From contig NZ_JAJHUO010000001.1 in the NCBI RefSeq assembly GCF_020859565.1, positions 105,014-169,013 on the forward strand: 64,000 bases of DNA. The letters are read 5' to 3'. The translations under genes were made by a program, and so were the position numbers. The notes under the pieces are model-generated. The model did no database searches and was not told the origin of the DNA. It saw only the letters and a list, made by a program, of their open reading frames with translations. Positions 52,222 through 61,075 of the stretch are shown in pieces. The number at the start of each line of letters is the position of its first letter. The stretch's first letter is position 1. The stretch is from Saccharothrix luteola (GTDB taxonomy: Bacteria; Actinomycetota; Actinomycetes; Mycobacteriales; Pseudonocardiaceae).

Positions 52222-53122
52222 GTGCGGCAGGGGGATCCGAGCCCACCGTCGGGCCCGTCGGTGCTGCTGCGCAGCGAGCCGGCGAAGGACGCCGAACTGC
52301 TCGTGCTGCGGCACGAGAACGCGGTCCTGCGGCGGCAACTCGCAGGTCCGGTGCGCTACGAGCCCTCAGACCGGTCCTGGTTCGCGGCCTCGTCCGGATT
52401 GGTGGATCGTCGCCGTTGGCGAGAGGTCTTCCCTGTGCCGCCGGGCACCCTGCTCGCCTGGCACCGCAGACTCATTGTCCGAAAGTGGGACTACAGCGCC
52501 CGGCGACGCGTCGGACGTGCACCGACCCGGCCGGCGATCAAGTCGCTCGTACTGCGGCTGGCCAGGGAGAACACGCGGTCGGGTCATCGGCGGATCCAAG
52601 GCGAACCGGCCGGGTCCGGCTACGGGATCGCCGCCCTAACGGTCTGGCAGATCCCGCACAACGCGGGCATCGACCCGGCGCCCCGCCGTACCGGTCCGGC
52701 CTGGCGGGAGGTCCTCACCACGCAGGCCGAGAGCATCATCGCGGCGGACCTCGTCCACCTCGACACCCTGCTCGGCAGGCACCTGTGCGTACTGACGTTC
52801 ATCGAACACGGCACCCGGCGGCTGCACATCACCGGCGTCACCGCCCACCGGACACAGGAGTGGGCGACCCAGCAAGGCCAGGAACCTCGCCGTCGACCTC
52901 GGCACGCGCCGGGAACCCCTGTGCCTGCACGTGATCACAAGCGCGCCGCAGGCACCGCGGATGAACGCCCACGTCTGGACCAGCGAGCAACACCGCATCG
53001 ACGCCTTAGCGGTCTGGAAGGTGCACTACAACTACCATCGCCCCCACACCGCCGCCGGAAACCGACCACCAGCCACACGACTCCACACCGGCGTCACCAA
53101 CGTCCTGGCCTCGTACAACTAG
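52222..53122 (+). mobile_element. Broken integrase-core transposase, apparently a chimera of two fragments
   Basis: The N-terminal frame has LLVLRHENAVLRRQLAGPVR, VPPGTLLAWHRRLIVRKWDY and the first catalytic Asp region HLDTLLGRHLCVLTFIEHGT with RRLHITGVTAHRTQEWATQQ, an rve-type DDE transposase common in actinobacteria. Near 52880 the frame shifts to NLAVDLGTRREPLCLHVITS, then jumps to APRMNAH, skipping the region with the second Asp and the catalytic Glu. The last 50 residues (VWKVHYNYHRPHTAAGNRPP, ATRLHTGVTNVLASYN) look more like the C-terminus of an IS481-type transposase. The product cannot be an active transposase. No terminal inverted repeats were identified. Confidence 0.75.
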
Positions 53123-53697
53123 TCGGTGATCTCGTAGGGGCGGCCGCTGCACGTCATCGCCTGGATGTAACCGCTGTTGGTGTTGGTGTCGACGGTACCG
53201 TCGGTTGGGCACACGTGTGCTCGCAGCAGGCACCACGAACCGGCCTGTTCGTTGATCATCAGCAGGAGGTCGGTATTCGTGGTTTCCACGGCGACGGTGG
53301 CCCGATAGTGCCTTTTCTGCCCGCTCTTCCCGTCGGAGCGGTTTTCGCCTGGGTAGTACTTCAGGCCGCGCAACGTCACCGTCAGCGTGTTCTTCGATAT
53401 CACCGGTGGAATGGCCCTCACCGGGTCATCCCGGATGTCGGTGCACAGCAACGATGCGTACGCCTCCGAGTCACCGTCGCGCAACGCCTCAACGACACCG
53501 TCGGCCACCTCGCGCGCGGTCCTGTCGGACCAGTCCAGCAGCGCGACCACGAGCCCGCAGACGACGATTCCCGCCGTAGCAAGGTGCCACCACCGGAACC
53601 GGCCGCGGCCTGGGGACATGTCGTCGGGTATCGCTTCCACCGTCACAGCAGACCAGGTTGGGGTGGCAGGGGTAAGCAGCTGTCCGGTTGATGACAC
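53119..53697 (-). CDS. Membrane-anchored extracytoplasmic protein of unknown function
   Basis: 192 residues from a GTG at 53697; a better ribosome site might favour the GTG at 53646 or ATG at 53619. One membrane helix (HLATAGIVVCGLVVALLDW), then an outside domain that starts REVADGVVEALRDGDSEAYA, like the cystatin/NTF2-type helix of Rv0361-like lipoproteins and anchors, and contains four cysteines (SLLCTDI, SWCLLRAHVCP, MTCSG). Function unknown. Its stop overlaps the end of the dead transposase by four bases, suggesting the element's 3' end was fixed against this gene. Confidence 0.7.
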   Translation of the reverse strand: MSSTGQLLTPATPTWSAVTVEAIPDDMSPGRGRFRWWHLATAGIVVCGLVVALLDWSDRTAREVADGVVEALRDGDSEAYASLLCTDIRDDPVRAIPPVISKNTLTVTLRGLKYYPGENRSDGKSGQKRHYRATVAVETTNTDLLLMINEQAGSWCLLRAHVCPTDGTVDTNTNSGYIQAMTCSGRPYEITD

Positions 53698-53879
53698 ACG
53701 AAGACGCGCCGTCGGGTGGAATCTGGAGCACGTCCTGGACCACCCCTGCTGGACGGGATCCGCCTCCCGCCCAGCGCCGACCTCGCGGCGGTCACCGTCG
53801 CCCCAGGCGCCCGGGGTTCAGTCGCCGACGTGGCGGCGGTGGCCCAGCGGCCACCGCCGGCCGACACCGGTCGTGGTCG

Positions 53880-54170
53880 TCACGGCTTCCCTTCTGACAG
53901 CTTCGTCATCTCGGCACCCGACGACCCCGCAGGCTCGAGCACCGGCACCGGCCCACCGGTTTTCCGCCACCGGACACCAGCCCCCGCGATCAGCAGCGCG
54001 AGCACACCGGCGGCGGCCGGGATCAGGAAACCGGACGTGCCGCCGTAGTGGGTGACGAGCATTCCGCCGACCGCCGCGCCGACGGCCATGCCGACCACCA
54101 CGCCGGCGTCCGCGAGAGCCATGCCCTCGTTCATCCACTCGTCGGGACGCGACCGCTGAACTGTTGGCAC
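53880..54170 (-). pseudogene. C-terminal fragment of an MFS transporter
   Basis: The minus-strand frame reads RPDEWMNEGMALADAGVVVG, MAVGAAVGGMLVTHYGGTSG and FLIPAAAGVLALLIAGAGVR, then a charged tail and stop. These are the last two helices of an MFS exporter of the actinobacterial type (NEGLxLxxxGLVxGxAxGxAxAGxLVDxxG pattern). The first ten helices are absent, so only about 90 codons remain. Confidence 0.7.
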
Positions 54171-54402
54171 GCACGGACGCGTCGCGTCAGGACGCACCGC
54201 CCCGGACAACGTCACAACCGGCCCAGGCAGTCGGCGACCTGTGCGGCCTGATCAGCAAGTCTACGATCTTCCGACACCTGTGTCGGCGTCCACTTGCCGT
54301 TGGACGAGCGCCTGAGTCGTCCGGCGAGGCGGACGTATGGCGCAGCGCCCGGTCTTCGGTCGTTCAGCCCCGACCTCGAGGTCGTGCATCGGACGGTGCC
54401 GG

Positions 54403-54924
54403 TCAGCCGGTGGCGCTCAGGCGGCGGTCTGGGCCTTGGTCGTGCCCGTCCGTGGTTACGACGCCGAGGCCCGCGTCCTCGGGCGTGTACGTGTCCCTGA
54501 ACCCGAAGGCGCTGGGCGACGGGCCGTGCGCGCGCAAGTGCTGCAGCCGCTCGACCGCCTCCTCGACGGTGGGCACGTGGCCGGCCGGGATCCACCACAT
54601 CACCTGGAACGCCGCCTTCGGCAGCTCGAACCACTCGGCGCGGCGCCGGAGCACGTCCAGGTGGCCGCTGCGGTAGACGTAGTCCCACAGGCTGTCGCGA
54701 CTCTCCCAGACCGACATGTTCACGATGACGTCCGCGCCGAGGGTGGTCCGGATCGCGGTGGCGTCATTGCTCTCGTCGCCGACCAGTCGCCACACGAACC
54801 CGGGCGACCGGTCGGCGACGTCGTTCAAGGTGTCCAGCATCGACGTGAAGCCGTGCGTGCGCGGGTCGTCCAGAGGGTGTCTCAAGGTGCCCACGTTGAG
54901 CTGGGCGAGGTGGTGTCCGGCCAT
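54403..54924 (-). CDS. DUF3291 family protein
   Basis: 173 residues from the ATG at 54924 with GAGGTGGG upstream. MAGHHLAQLNVGTLRHPLDD, GFVWRLVGDESNDATAI, VNMSVWESRDSLWDYVYRSG and WFELPKAAFQVMWWIPAG match DUF3291, a dimeric alpha-beta barrel of unknown function. Conserved Trp and His residues are in place. It starts 32 bases after the SufR-like regulator gene on the same strand, so the two should be co-transcribed. The Cys-bearing regulator suggests a redox or metal-related role for the pair, which is inference. Confidence 0.85.
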   Translation of the reverse strand: MAGHHLAQLNVGTLRHPLDDPRTHGFTSMLDTLNDVADRSPGFVWRLVGDESNDATAIRTTLGADVIVNMSVWESRDSLWDYVYRSGHLDVLRRRAEWFELPKAAFQVMWWIPAGHVPTVEEAVERLQHLRAHGPSPSAFGFRDTYTPEDAGLGVVTTDGHDQGPDRRLSATG

Positions 54925-54956
54925 GCCACCCACCTCACCACCCCCACCCTTCTATG

Positions 54957-55616
54957 TCAATCATCATTACTTTTAGAAGTCTCGACGGTGACGCAGCACA
55001 TCCCGGGCTGCGGATCCATACGGGCCCGCAGCCCTTCGGCGCCCTCGAGGAGACCTTCCACCAGCGCCAGGTTCATGCCGCAGATCAGCGCGGGATACCG
55101 CTCCGAGAGGACGTGGAACGGGCAGTTGACCAGGCGAAGGACGGCACCGTCCGCGTCCGTGCGCGGCTCGTAGCCACGCACGGACAGAACGGCCCGCGCC
55201 GCGTCGAGGTCCTCGATCGGTCCGGCGGCGGCCCGCGCGGCCCGTCCTTCCCGCACGGCGGCGGCCCGCAGCTCGACATCCAGCCGGGCATCGTCCGCCA
55301 CCGCGGCCAGCAGGTCGGCGGCGGTGCGGTAGTCCCGGGCGGGGAGCGAGACGTGGTGTTCGGCGCCGGACCGGCGGTAGAGCTTGGCCGGCCGCCCGGC
55401 ACCCGGGCCCGAACGCCCGGTGAGTCGCCGGCTCTCGGTGACGAGCAGCCCGGCGTCGACGAGCTTGTCGAGGTGGAACGCGGCGAGCGTGCGGCCGATC
55501 CCGGCGCCCTCGGCCGCCTCGTTCCGGCTCACCTCGTGGTCCTGGGCGACCACGTACTCGTACAGCTGACGCCGCACGGGGTCCTGCAGCACGACGATCG
55601 CCTCGATGTCCTCCAT
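54957..55616 (-). CDS. ArsR/SufR-like winged-helix regulator with C-terminal cysteines
   Basis: 219 residues from the ATG at 55616. The N-terminal winged helix is of ArsR/DeoR type (IVVLQDPVRRQLYEYVVAQ, VSRNEAAEGAGIGRTLAAFH, LDKLVDAGLLVTESRRLTGR). The C-terminal part has NCPFHVLSERYPALICGMN and PQPGMCCVTVE: one Cys in NCPFH, one in ICGMN and a CC pair. This spacing is like SufR-type repressors, which hold an iron-sulphur cluster and sense redox or iron state. Probably autoregulatory and controlling the DUF3291 gene; a small TTCTAAGAA palindrome lies 8 bases before the start. Confidence 0.8.
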   Translation of the reverse strand: MEDIEAIVVLQDPVRRQLYEYVVAQDHEVSRNEAAEGAGIGRTLAAFHLDKLVDAGLLVTESRRLTGRSGPGAGRPAKLYRRSGAEHHVSLPARDYRTAADLLAAVADDARLDVELRAAAVREGRAARAAAGPIEDLDAARAVLSVRGYEPRTDADGAVLRLVNCPFHVLSERYPALICGMNLALVEGLLEGAEGLRARMDPQPGMCCVTVETSKSNDD

Positions 55617-55707
55617 CCCACCATTCTAAGAACAACGCAGGCTTCCGTTAGAAACCCGGCGCCCGGCCTGCGGCAGACGCGGATGTCGGTGGCGAGATCG
55701 GCACCGG

Positions 55708-56181
55708 TCAGGAGGGAACGCGCCGGCTGAAGAGCAGGTACTCGCCGGTCATCGGGCGCAGCGCCAGGATCAGGGCCGTCGCCGCCGCGGCTGCGACCAC
55801 GACGGGAACCCCGACGAAGACCGCAGCCGTGCTCGGCGGCTCGCCGGCATCGGGTGCCACCACCGCCAAGGCGTGGAACAGGTAGCCCGCGCAGACCCAC
55901 AGCTCCAGCGCGGCACCGGTGATCAGCGCGCCTCGCCCGCCACCGACCGCGAGCCGCACCCCGCCAGTGATCAACAGCACCGCCGCCACGACCTGGGTGA
56001 CGACCACCGACCACGCGAGGAGCGCGAACCAGCCCGTCCCGGCAGGCTCGGACAGCACCACACCGGCGAGCACGCTGCCGACGAGCGTCGCGATCCCGAC
56101 GAGCACACCCAGGATTGCGGCGCAGGTCGCCGACCCCGGCCGCAGCCCCGCCTCGTCCAGTAACGCGTCCAGCCCGGTCAT
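55708..56181 (-). CDS. Four-helix membrane protein (intact copy of the gene decayed at 4.1-4.4 kb)
   Basis: 157 residues from the ATG at 56181 with GGAGGAG six bases upstream. Four hydrophobic segments (SATCAAILGVLVGIATLVGS, WFALLAWSVVVTQVVAAVLL, GALITGAALELWVCAGYLFH and FVGVPVVVAAAAATALILAL). Function unknown. The gene, ribosome site and about 50 bases of leader are duplicated in broken form near 4100-4500. It is downstream of a truncated TPR gene on the same strand. Confidence 0.7.
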   Translation of the reverse strand: MTGLDALLDEAGLRPGSATCAAILGVLVGIATLVGSVLAGVVLSEPAGTGWFALLAWSVVVTQVVAAVLLITGGVRLAVGGGRGALITGAALELWVCAGYLFHALAVVAPDAGEPPSTAAVFVGVPVVVAAAAATALILALRPMTGEYLLFSRRVPS

Positions 56182-56379
56182 GGCGCTCCTCCGGCTTGCT
56201 CGCTTCACCCTCCCTATCGTCGAGTTCTCCCCGGCCGTTGCGCTGGTCGGCATGACCGTGCGGTGGTTCTCCATGGTGGTGACGTTGGTGTGTCGCAGCA
56301 GGTGTGGGCGCAGATGGACCCGGCCCAGCATCGGTGACTCGCCGGTGACCCCACCTGCGCCCGCCCGAGCGCGAACGGC

Positions 56380-56935
56380 GTCAACTCCCGCTCCGAACGC
56401 CGTGCGGATGTCCCGTCACGATCGTGGTGGCGCCGGTGCAGGATGAGTGCTGCCTCGCAGTGGTCACGGGCGGTGTCGTACTCGCCGACGCCGGCGGCGT
56501 ACCAGCCCACCGAGTTCAGCGCCACGGCTTCCCGCCCGGGCAGGCCCAAGGCGCGGTACAGGTCCAGGGCCCGCCTGGCGTGCGCCGGCGCCTGCCGGTT
56601 GTCACCACCCGACTCCCGACTGGTCGCCGGCTCGTGGTGGGTCAGTGCCTGTTGCGTGAGGTCGTTGCCATCCTCGGCCAGAGCGAGAGCGCGGTGCAGG
56701 TGGCCCAGCGCCTCCTCGTGGCGACCTAACCCGGCACAGGCGAAGCCGACACCCCGGTGGGCCCGCACGGTGGAGAGCGGATCGGGCAGATCGGCGGCGG
56801 CGGTCAGCGCGGCTTGCCACGCGGTGAGGTCGCCCGAGAAGTCTCCGCGCTGGTAGTGGAAGGTTCTCAGCACCTGGGCCAGGTGCGACACCGCCCGGCG
56901 ACGGCCGAGAGCGGCGGCGCTCTGCTCCGCAGAAA
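56380..56935 (-). pseudogene. TPR-region fragment of a SARP-like regulator
   Basis: The minus-strand frame has helix pairs typical of the C-terminal TPRs of AfsR/SARP-type regulators: RAVSHLAQVLRTFHYQRGDF, VRAHRGVGFACAGLGRHEEA and LGHLHRALALAEDGND, AHARRALDLYRALGLPGREA and VALNSVGWYAAGVGEYDTA. The DNA-binding and NTPase domains are absent upstream and the C-terminal end degenerates before 56380, so no start or natural stop is present. Similar in kind to the intact regulator at 9570-12320. Confidence 0.7.
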
Positions 56936-56981
56936 CACGGATGGGCCGGTTCGAGCGGGTCCCGCTCCTGATCGGCAGCAC

Positions 56982-57412
56982 CCGCCACGAGGCGGTCCCC
57001 CCTGGCCGTTCGCGTACGCGACTGCGGCCCCGCTGAGCGGCTTCCCCACCCCCGAGACGGCGACCTACGCCTTGGGCTCGGCCTGGCTGGGATCCAGCGC
57101 CGCTCGATGATCCTGAAGACCCGTGGCAGCACGACGTGGGCGGGCATCATCCGAGCGGAGACCATTGTGGACGTTTGGTGGCCTGCGCGACCCGGTCGCG
57201 GCGGAGACGCCACTGTGTATGCCTTCACGGGCCTTCCGACGCCCCCCGATCGGGGGGCGTTGTCCAGCCACCCGGCCACCTGGTCCAGCCGGTCCGCCGG
57301 TGCCGCGGGGCGTGCCCCGTGGCCGAGGATTGGAGAACCGGTCCACGGCCGCATCACGCGCGCCCCGGATCGGGTCCCCGACCACGACCCGAGAAGACGG
57401 AGTTGTTCCACC
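56982..57412. other. Intergenic region before the ABC exporter
   Basis: About 430 bases. Open frames in both directions are antisense or out-of-frame extensions of neighbours. A short palindrome-like tract near 57235-57260 (cgccccccgatcggggggcg) may form a hairpin (CGCCCCCCGATCGGGGGGCG is self-complementary), possibly a terminator or regulator site. I see no gene. Confidence 0.45.
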
Positions 57413-59161
57413 GTGCGCACCCCGATCGACCGCGCCGCCTGGCGAACCCTGGTGGGCTACGTCAGGCCACAGCGGCGAACCGTCCTCTTCGGAGGGATGC
57501 TCGTCCTGCTGGGCGGTCTCGCCGCCGCCGCACAGCCACTGGCGGCCAAGGGGCTGGTGGACCGGCTCGGCTCGGGTGGCGGGATCACCGGTCTGCTGGC
57601 GCTGCTGGTCGGCTTGGCGCTGGCCGGTGCCGCGCTCGCGGTGGCGGGTGACTACCTGCTCGAACGCGCCGCCGAGTCGGTGGTGCTGGTCGCCCGGAAG
57701 CGACTGGCCCGGCGCCTGCTGTCGGTGCGCGTGCCCGCGGTGCAGCGCGCCGAGCCGGGTGATCTGCTGTCGCGGTTCACCGGCGACACGACATTGCTGC
57801 GAGAGGTGTGCACGCACGCCCTCGTCGCGCTGGTCACCGGCTCGGTCACGACCACCGTCATGGTCGTGATGATGGGTGTGATGGACCTCGTGCTGCTGGG
57901 GGTCACGCTGGTCGTGCTGCTGGTGGTGGGGCTCCTCGCCCTGGCTGGGTTGCCGATGATCGAGAAGGCGTCCCACGCCGCCCAGACCGCAGTCGGTGAG
58001 ACGAGTGCGCGGCTTGAGCGCGTGCTCGGCGCCTTCCGCACCGTGAAGGCGGCCGGGGCCGAGGGCAGGGAGGTCGCCGTGATCGAACGCGGCATCGAGG
58101 ACGCGTGGCGCGCCGGCCTCCGTTCCGCGCGGTGGGAATCGTTGGTGCACGGCGCCAACGGCCTCGCGGTCCAGGTGGCGTTCCTCGCCGTGCTCGGCAT
58201 CGGTGGCGCCCGGGTCGCGACCGGGGCGGTCCCGCTGTCCACGATGGTGGCGTTCCTGCTGTTCCTGTTCTACCTGCACGAGCCGATCGGGCAACTGCTG
58301 GAGGCCGGCAGCAAGCTGCAGGTCGGGCTCGCCGCGGTGCGCAGGCTGGACGAGGTGGACCGGATGCCGGTCGAGTCCGCCGGCACCGGTGGCGCCGAGG
58401 TCGACGGGCGGTGCGCGGCTCGCCTGACCTTCTCCGACGTCCGGTTCCGGTACGGGCCGGACCGGCCGGAAGTCCTGCGCGGCGTGAGCGTCGACGTGCC
58501 GGCGGTGGGCATCACGGCCATCGTCGGTCCGTCCGGTGCGGGCAAGTCCACGCTGTTCGCGCTGGTCGAGAGGTTCCACGAACCCGACTCCGGCCGCATC
58601 CTGCTGGACGGGCTCGACCTGGCGGACTGGGACCTGGCCGAGCTGCGGGCGGGCATCGGCTACGTCGAACAGGACGCGCCGCTGCTGTCCGGGTCGTTGC
58701 GCGAGAACCTCGTCTACAGCCGCCCGCGAGCGACCGAGGAGGAGGTCCGCGACGTGGTGGCGCAGACCCGGCTGGACGCGCTCGTCGAGCGGCTGCCCGA
58801 CGGTCTGGACACCCCGGTCGGGCACCGCGGCACCTTCCTGTCCGGCGGCGAGCGGCAACGGGTCGCGCTCGCCCGCGCGCTGCTCGCCCGTCCGCGCTTG
58901 CTGCTGCTCGACGAGATCACCTCGCAGCTGGACGCCGCGAACGAGGTGGCGATCAGGGACGTGGTCAGCGCCGCAGCGAAGACGATGACCGTGCTCGTGG
59001 TGGCGCACCGGCTGTCGACGGTGGCGCGGGCGGACCGGATCGTGGTGGTGGACGACGGGACCGTGCGGGCCACCGGCACCCACGACGAACTCGTCCTGGC
59101 CGACCCGTTGTACGCGGGGTTCGCCGCCACTCAACTGCTCACCGGCGAATCCGGCGGATGA
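57413..59161 (+). CDS. ABC exporter, fused membrane and ATPase domains
   Basis: 582 residues from a GTG at 57413; the frame extends upstream but is not family-like. Six helices with the type IV exporter pattern (FGGMLVLLGGLAAAAQPLAA, GDLLSRFTGDTTLLREVCTH, FLLFLFYLHEPIGQLLEAGS) then an ATPase: Walker A GPSGAGKST, Q-loop GYVEQDAPLLSG, signature FLSGGERQRVALARALL, Walker B LLLLDEITSQLD and switch His VVAHRLSTVA. Works as a dimer in the membrane exporting drugs, lipids or peptides; the Walker B Glu is present. Convergent with the histidine kinase gene, nine bases apart. Confidence 0.92.
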   Translation: MRTPIDRAAWRTLVGYVRPQRRTVLFGGMLVLLGGLAAAAQPLAAKGLVDRLGSGGGITGLLALLVGLALAGAALAVAGDYLLERAAESVVLVARKRLARRLLSVRVPAVQRAEPGDLLSRFTGDTTLLREVCTHALVALVTGSVTTTVMVVMMGVMDLVLLGVTLVVLLVVGLLALAGLPMIEKASHAAQTAVGETSARLERVLGAFRTVKAAGAEGREVAVIERGIEDAWRAGLRSARWESLVHGANGLAVQVAFLAVLGIGGARVATGAVPLSTMVAFLLFLFYLHEPIGQLLEAGSKLQVGLAAVRRLDEVDRMPVESAGTGGAEVDGRCAARLTFSDVRFRYGPDRPEVLRGVSVDVPAVGITAIVGPSGAGKSTLFALVERFHEPDSGRILLDGLDLADWDLAELRAGIGYVEQDAPLLSGSLRENLVYSRPRATEEEVRDVVAQTRLDALVERLPDGLDTPVGHRGTFLSGGERQRVALARALLARPRLLLLDEITSQLDAANEVAIRDVVSAAAKTMTVLVVAHRLSTVARADRIVVVDDGTVRATGTHDELVLADPLYAGFAATQLLTGESGG

Positions 59162-59169
59162 GCACACGC

Positions 59170-60285
59170 TCACCCGGGTTCTGTCCTGGCAGAGGTGACC
59201 GGCAGGCGCAGCCGCAGCCGGAAGCCGCCGTCCGGTGTGGGACCGGTGTGCAGCGTTCCGCCGAGCAGCGCGGCCCGTTCCCGGAGTCCGACGAGTCCGT
59301 GCCGGGCGCTGGGCAGGGCAAGGTGGGGTCGGGTGGGCGGGGTGTTGGTGACGGTGACGGTCAGCTCGTCGTCGTCGTGGCTGATCTCGATGGTGGCGCT
59401 CGCGCCGGGGGCGTGCTTGCGCACGTTGGTCAGCGCTTCCTGGATGGTCCGGTAGATGGCGCGCTGCGCCGGCGGCTCCAGGTCCTCGGGGGCGTTGCCG
59501 ACCAGGTGCGCGTCGATCGCGCTGTTGTCGACGAGCCGGTGCAGATCGGTCAGCGTGGGCTGCGGGGTCAGTTCGGTCGCCGGGGTGCCGGAGGCGCGCA
59601 GCAGGTTCACCATGTGGCGCAGCTCGTCGAGGGTGTTCACCGAGAGCTGCCGCACGTTCTCGGCGGCCACCTTCGCGTTCGGGTCGGTGGTGCTGACCTT
59701 CAGCGCTCCCGCTTGCACCGCGATCAGGCTCACCTGGTGGGACACGACGTCGTGCATCTCACGGGCGAGCTGGTTGCGTTCCCCGGCCAGGATCGCCTCG
59801 GCGTCGAGCCGGCGCTCGTGCTCCCGCGCCTCCTCGACCTCCACCAACCGCAGCGCCAGCTCGCGCCGGGACCGCAGGAACTGGCCGAGGAGGATCGGCG
59901 CCAGCGCGGTCATCACGGCGTAGACGACGCCGAGCAGCGTGTAGGAGTCCCAGATCGAGGGAGCGAAGTCCGACATCGGGAAGACCAACGCGGTCGCGGC
60001 GACGAGGCCGCAGCCGACGAGCAGCCACCAGTCGCGGTAGCGGCTGGAGACCACGTAGAGGGCGACCAGCGCGGGGACGATCGTGCCGGGGAACAGCACG
60101 GCCGGCAGCGTCACGAGGAAGACCGGCAGCGGGAGGCGTTCGCGCGCGAGCAGGGCGAGCAGGGCGATCGCGATCGGGACGACCACGTGCGGGTCGGCCT
60201 CGCTGATCGTGGTCAACGCCCCCTCGACCACGGCGACCGCGAGCACCGCGGCATCGACGAGCCGGCCGGACCGCCCAGGGCTCAC
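59170..60285 (-). CDS. Sensor histidine kinase, NarL/DesK type
   Basis: 371 residues from a GTG at 60285 overlapping the regulator's stop by four bases (GTGA). About six membrane helices in residues 8-135 without a big extracellular domain, a coiled linker, the HisKA_3 box ERNQLAREMHDVVSHQVSLI and an ATPase domain (YRTIQEALTNVRKHAPGAS, ARHGLVGLRERAALLGG). Forms a two-component system with the response regulator encoded directly upstream. It resembles the pair at 25.5-27.4 kb in type but not closely in sequence. Confidence 0.92.
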   Translation of the reverse strand: MSPGRSGRLVDAAVLAVAVVEGALTTISEADPHVVVPIAIALLALLARERLPLPVFLVTLPAVLFPGTIVPALVALYVVSSRYRDWWLLVGCGLVAATALVFPMSDFAPSIWDSYTLLGVVYAVMTALAPILLGQFLRSRRELALRLVEVEEAREHERRLDAEAILAGERNQLAREMHDVVSHQVSLIAVQAGALKVSTTDPNAKVAAENVRQLSVNTLDELRHMVNLLRASGTPATELTPQPTLTDLHRLVDNSAIDAHLVGNAPEDLEPPAQRAIYRTIQEALTNVRKHAPGASATIEISHDDDELTVTVTNTPPTRPHLALPSARHGLVGLRERAALLGGTLHTGPTPDGGFRLRLRLPVTSARTEPG

Positions 60286-60941
60286 CCCTGTTCCCCGTTG
60301 CCGCTCAGCAGGCCGGCTCGCTGTGCCACCAGCGCCGCCTGCACCCTGCTGCCCACGCGCAGCTTGCCGAGGATGGCGCTCACGTGGTCCTTCACCGTGC
60401 CGACGCTGACGTGGATGCGTGCCCCGATCTCGGCGTTGGACAGCCCTCCACCGATCAGCACGAGCACCTCGCGTTCGCGCTCGGTGAGCAGGTCGACCTG
60501 TTCGGCGGCCGGCGAGCCCGCCCCGGAACCGAGGTAGCCGTCGACGACGGTCCGGGTGACCTTGGGGGAGAGCACCACGCCACCGGCGGCGAGCGTGCGG
60601 ACCATCTGGGCGAGCTGCTCGGGTCCGGTGTCCTTGAGGATGAACCCGGCCGCGCCGCTCCGCAGCGCCGTGGCGATGTACTCGTCGGAGTCGAACGTCG
60701 TCAGCATCGCCACGACCGGTGGCGGCTTGAGGCGCTGCAGTTGACGCAGGATGGTGAGCCCGTCCACGTCCGGCATCCGGATGTCGAGCAGCACGACGTC
60801 GGGTTTGAGCAGGCTCGCCTCGCGCACCGCCTGCGCACCGGTCGGCGTCGCGACGACCTCGATGTCCCCGGCCGCTTGGAGGATGAGGCGGAACCCCGTC
60901 CGCACCAGCTCCTCGTCGTCCACGACGACCACCCGGATCAT
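60282..60941 (-). CDS. NarL/LuxR-family response regulator
   Basis: 219 residues from the ATG at 60941. Receiver domain (VVVVDDEELVRTGFRLILQA, phospho-Asp in VVLLDIRMPDVDG, Thr in LTTFDSDE, Lys in FILKDTGPEQ) and LuxR-type helix-turn-helix (LTEREREVLVLIGGGLSNAE, VGTVKDHVSAILGKLRVGSR). Cognate of the kinase that follows with a four-base overlap. It lies downstream of the membrane protein gene at 61076 on the same strand, 134 bases away, so that gene could be a target or part of the operon. Confidence 0.93.
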   Translation of the reverse strand: MIRVVVVDDEELVRTGFRLILQAAGDIEVVATPTGAQAVREASLLKPDVVLLDIRMPDVDGLTILRQLQRLKPPPVVAMLTTFDSDEYIATALRSGAAGFILKDTGPEQLAQMVRTLAAGGVVLSPKVTRTVVDGYLGSGAGSPAAEQVDLLTEREREVLVLIGGGLSNAEIGARIHVSVGTVKDHVSAILGKLRVGSRVQAALVAQRAGLLSGNGEQG

Positions 60942-61075
60942 GTCCCCGCTCCTTTGTGGATCCCGCACGCCGCCATTGTCACGGAGCCCGGCTCCGGCCC
61001 GCCATCCGGGGAACCGGCAGGTCGTCCCCGCCGATTGGCGGGCCGGGGCCGGCCGGTCGGCGGGTGCGCCGGGTC

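Noticed and set aside
56240..56331. Integrase-like motif (LRPHLLRHTN) upstream of the membrane gene at 56181
   Set aside because: Only one short motif in an otherwise unrelated frame; no other tyrosine-recombinase residues can be found.
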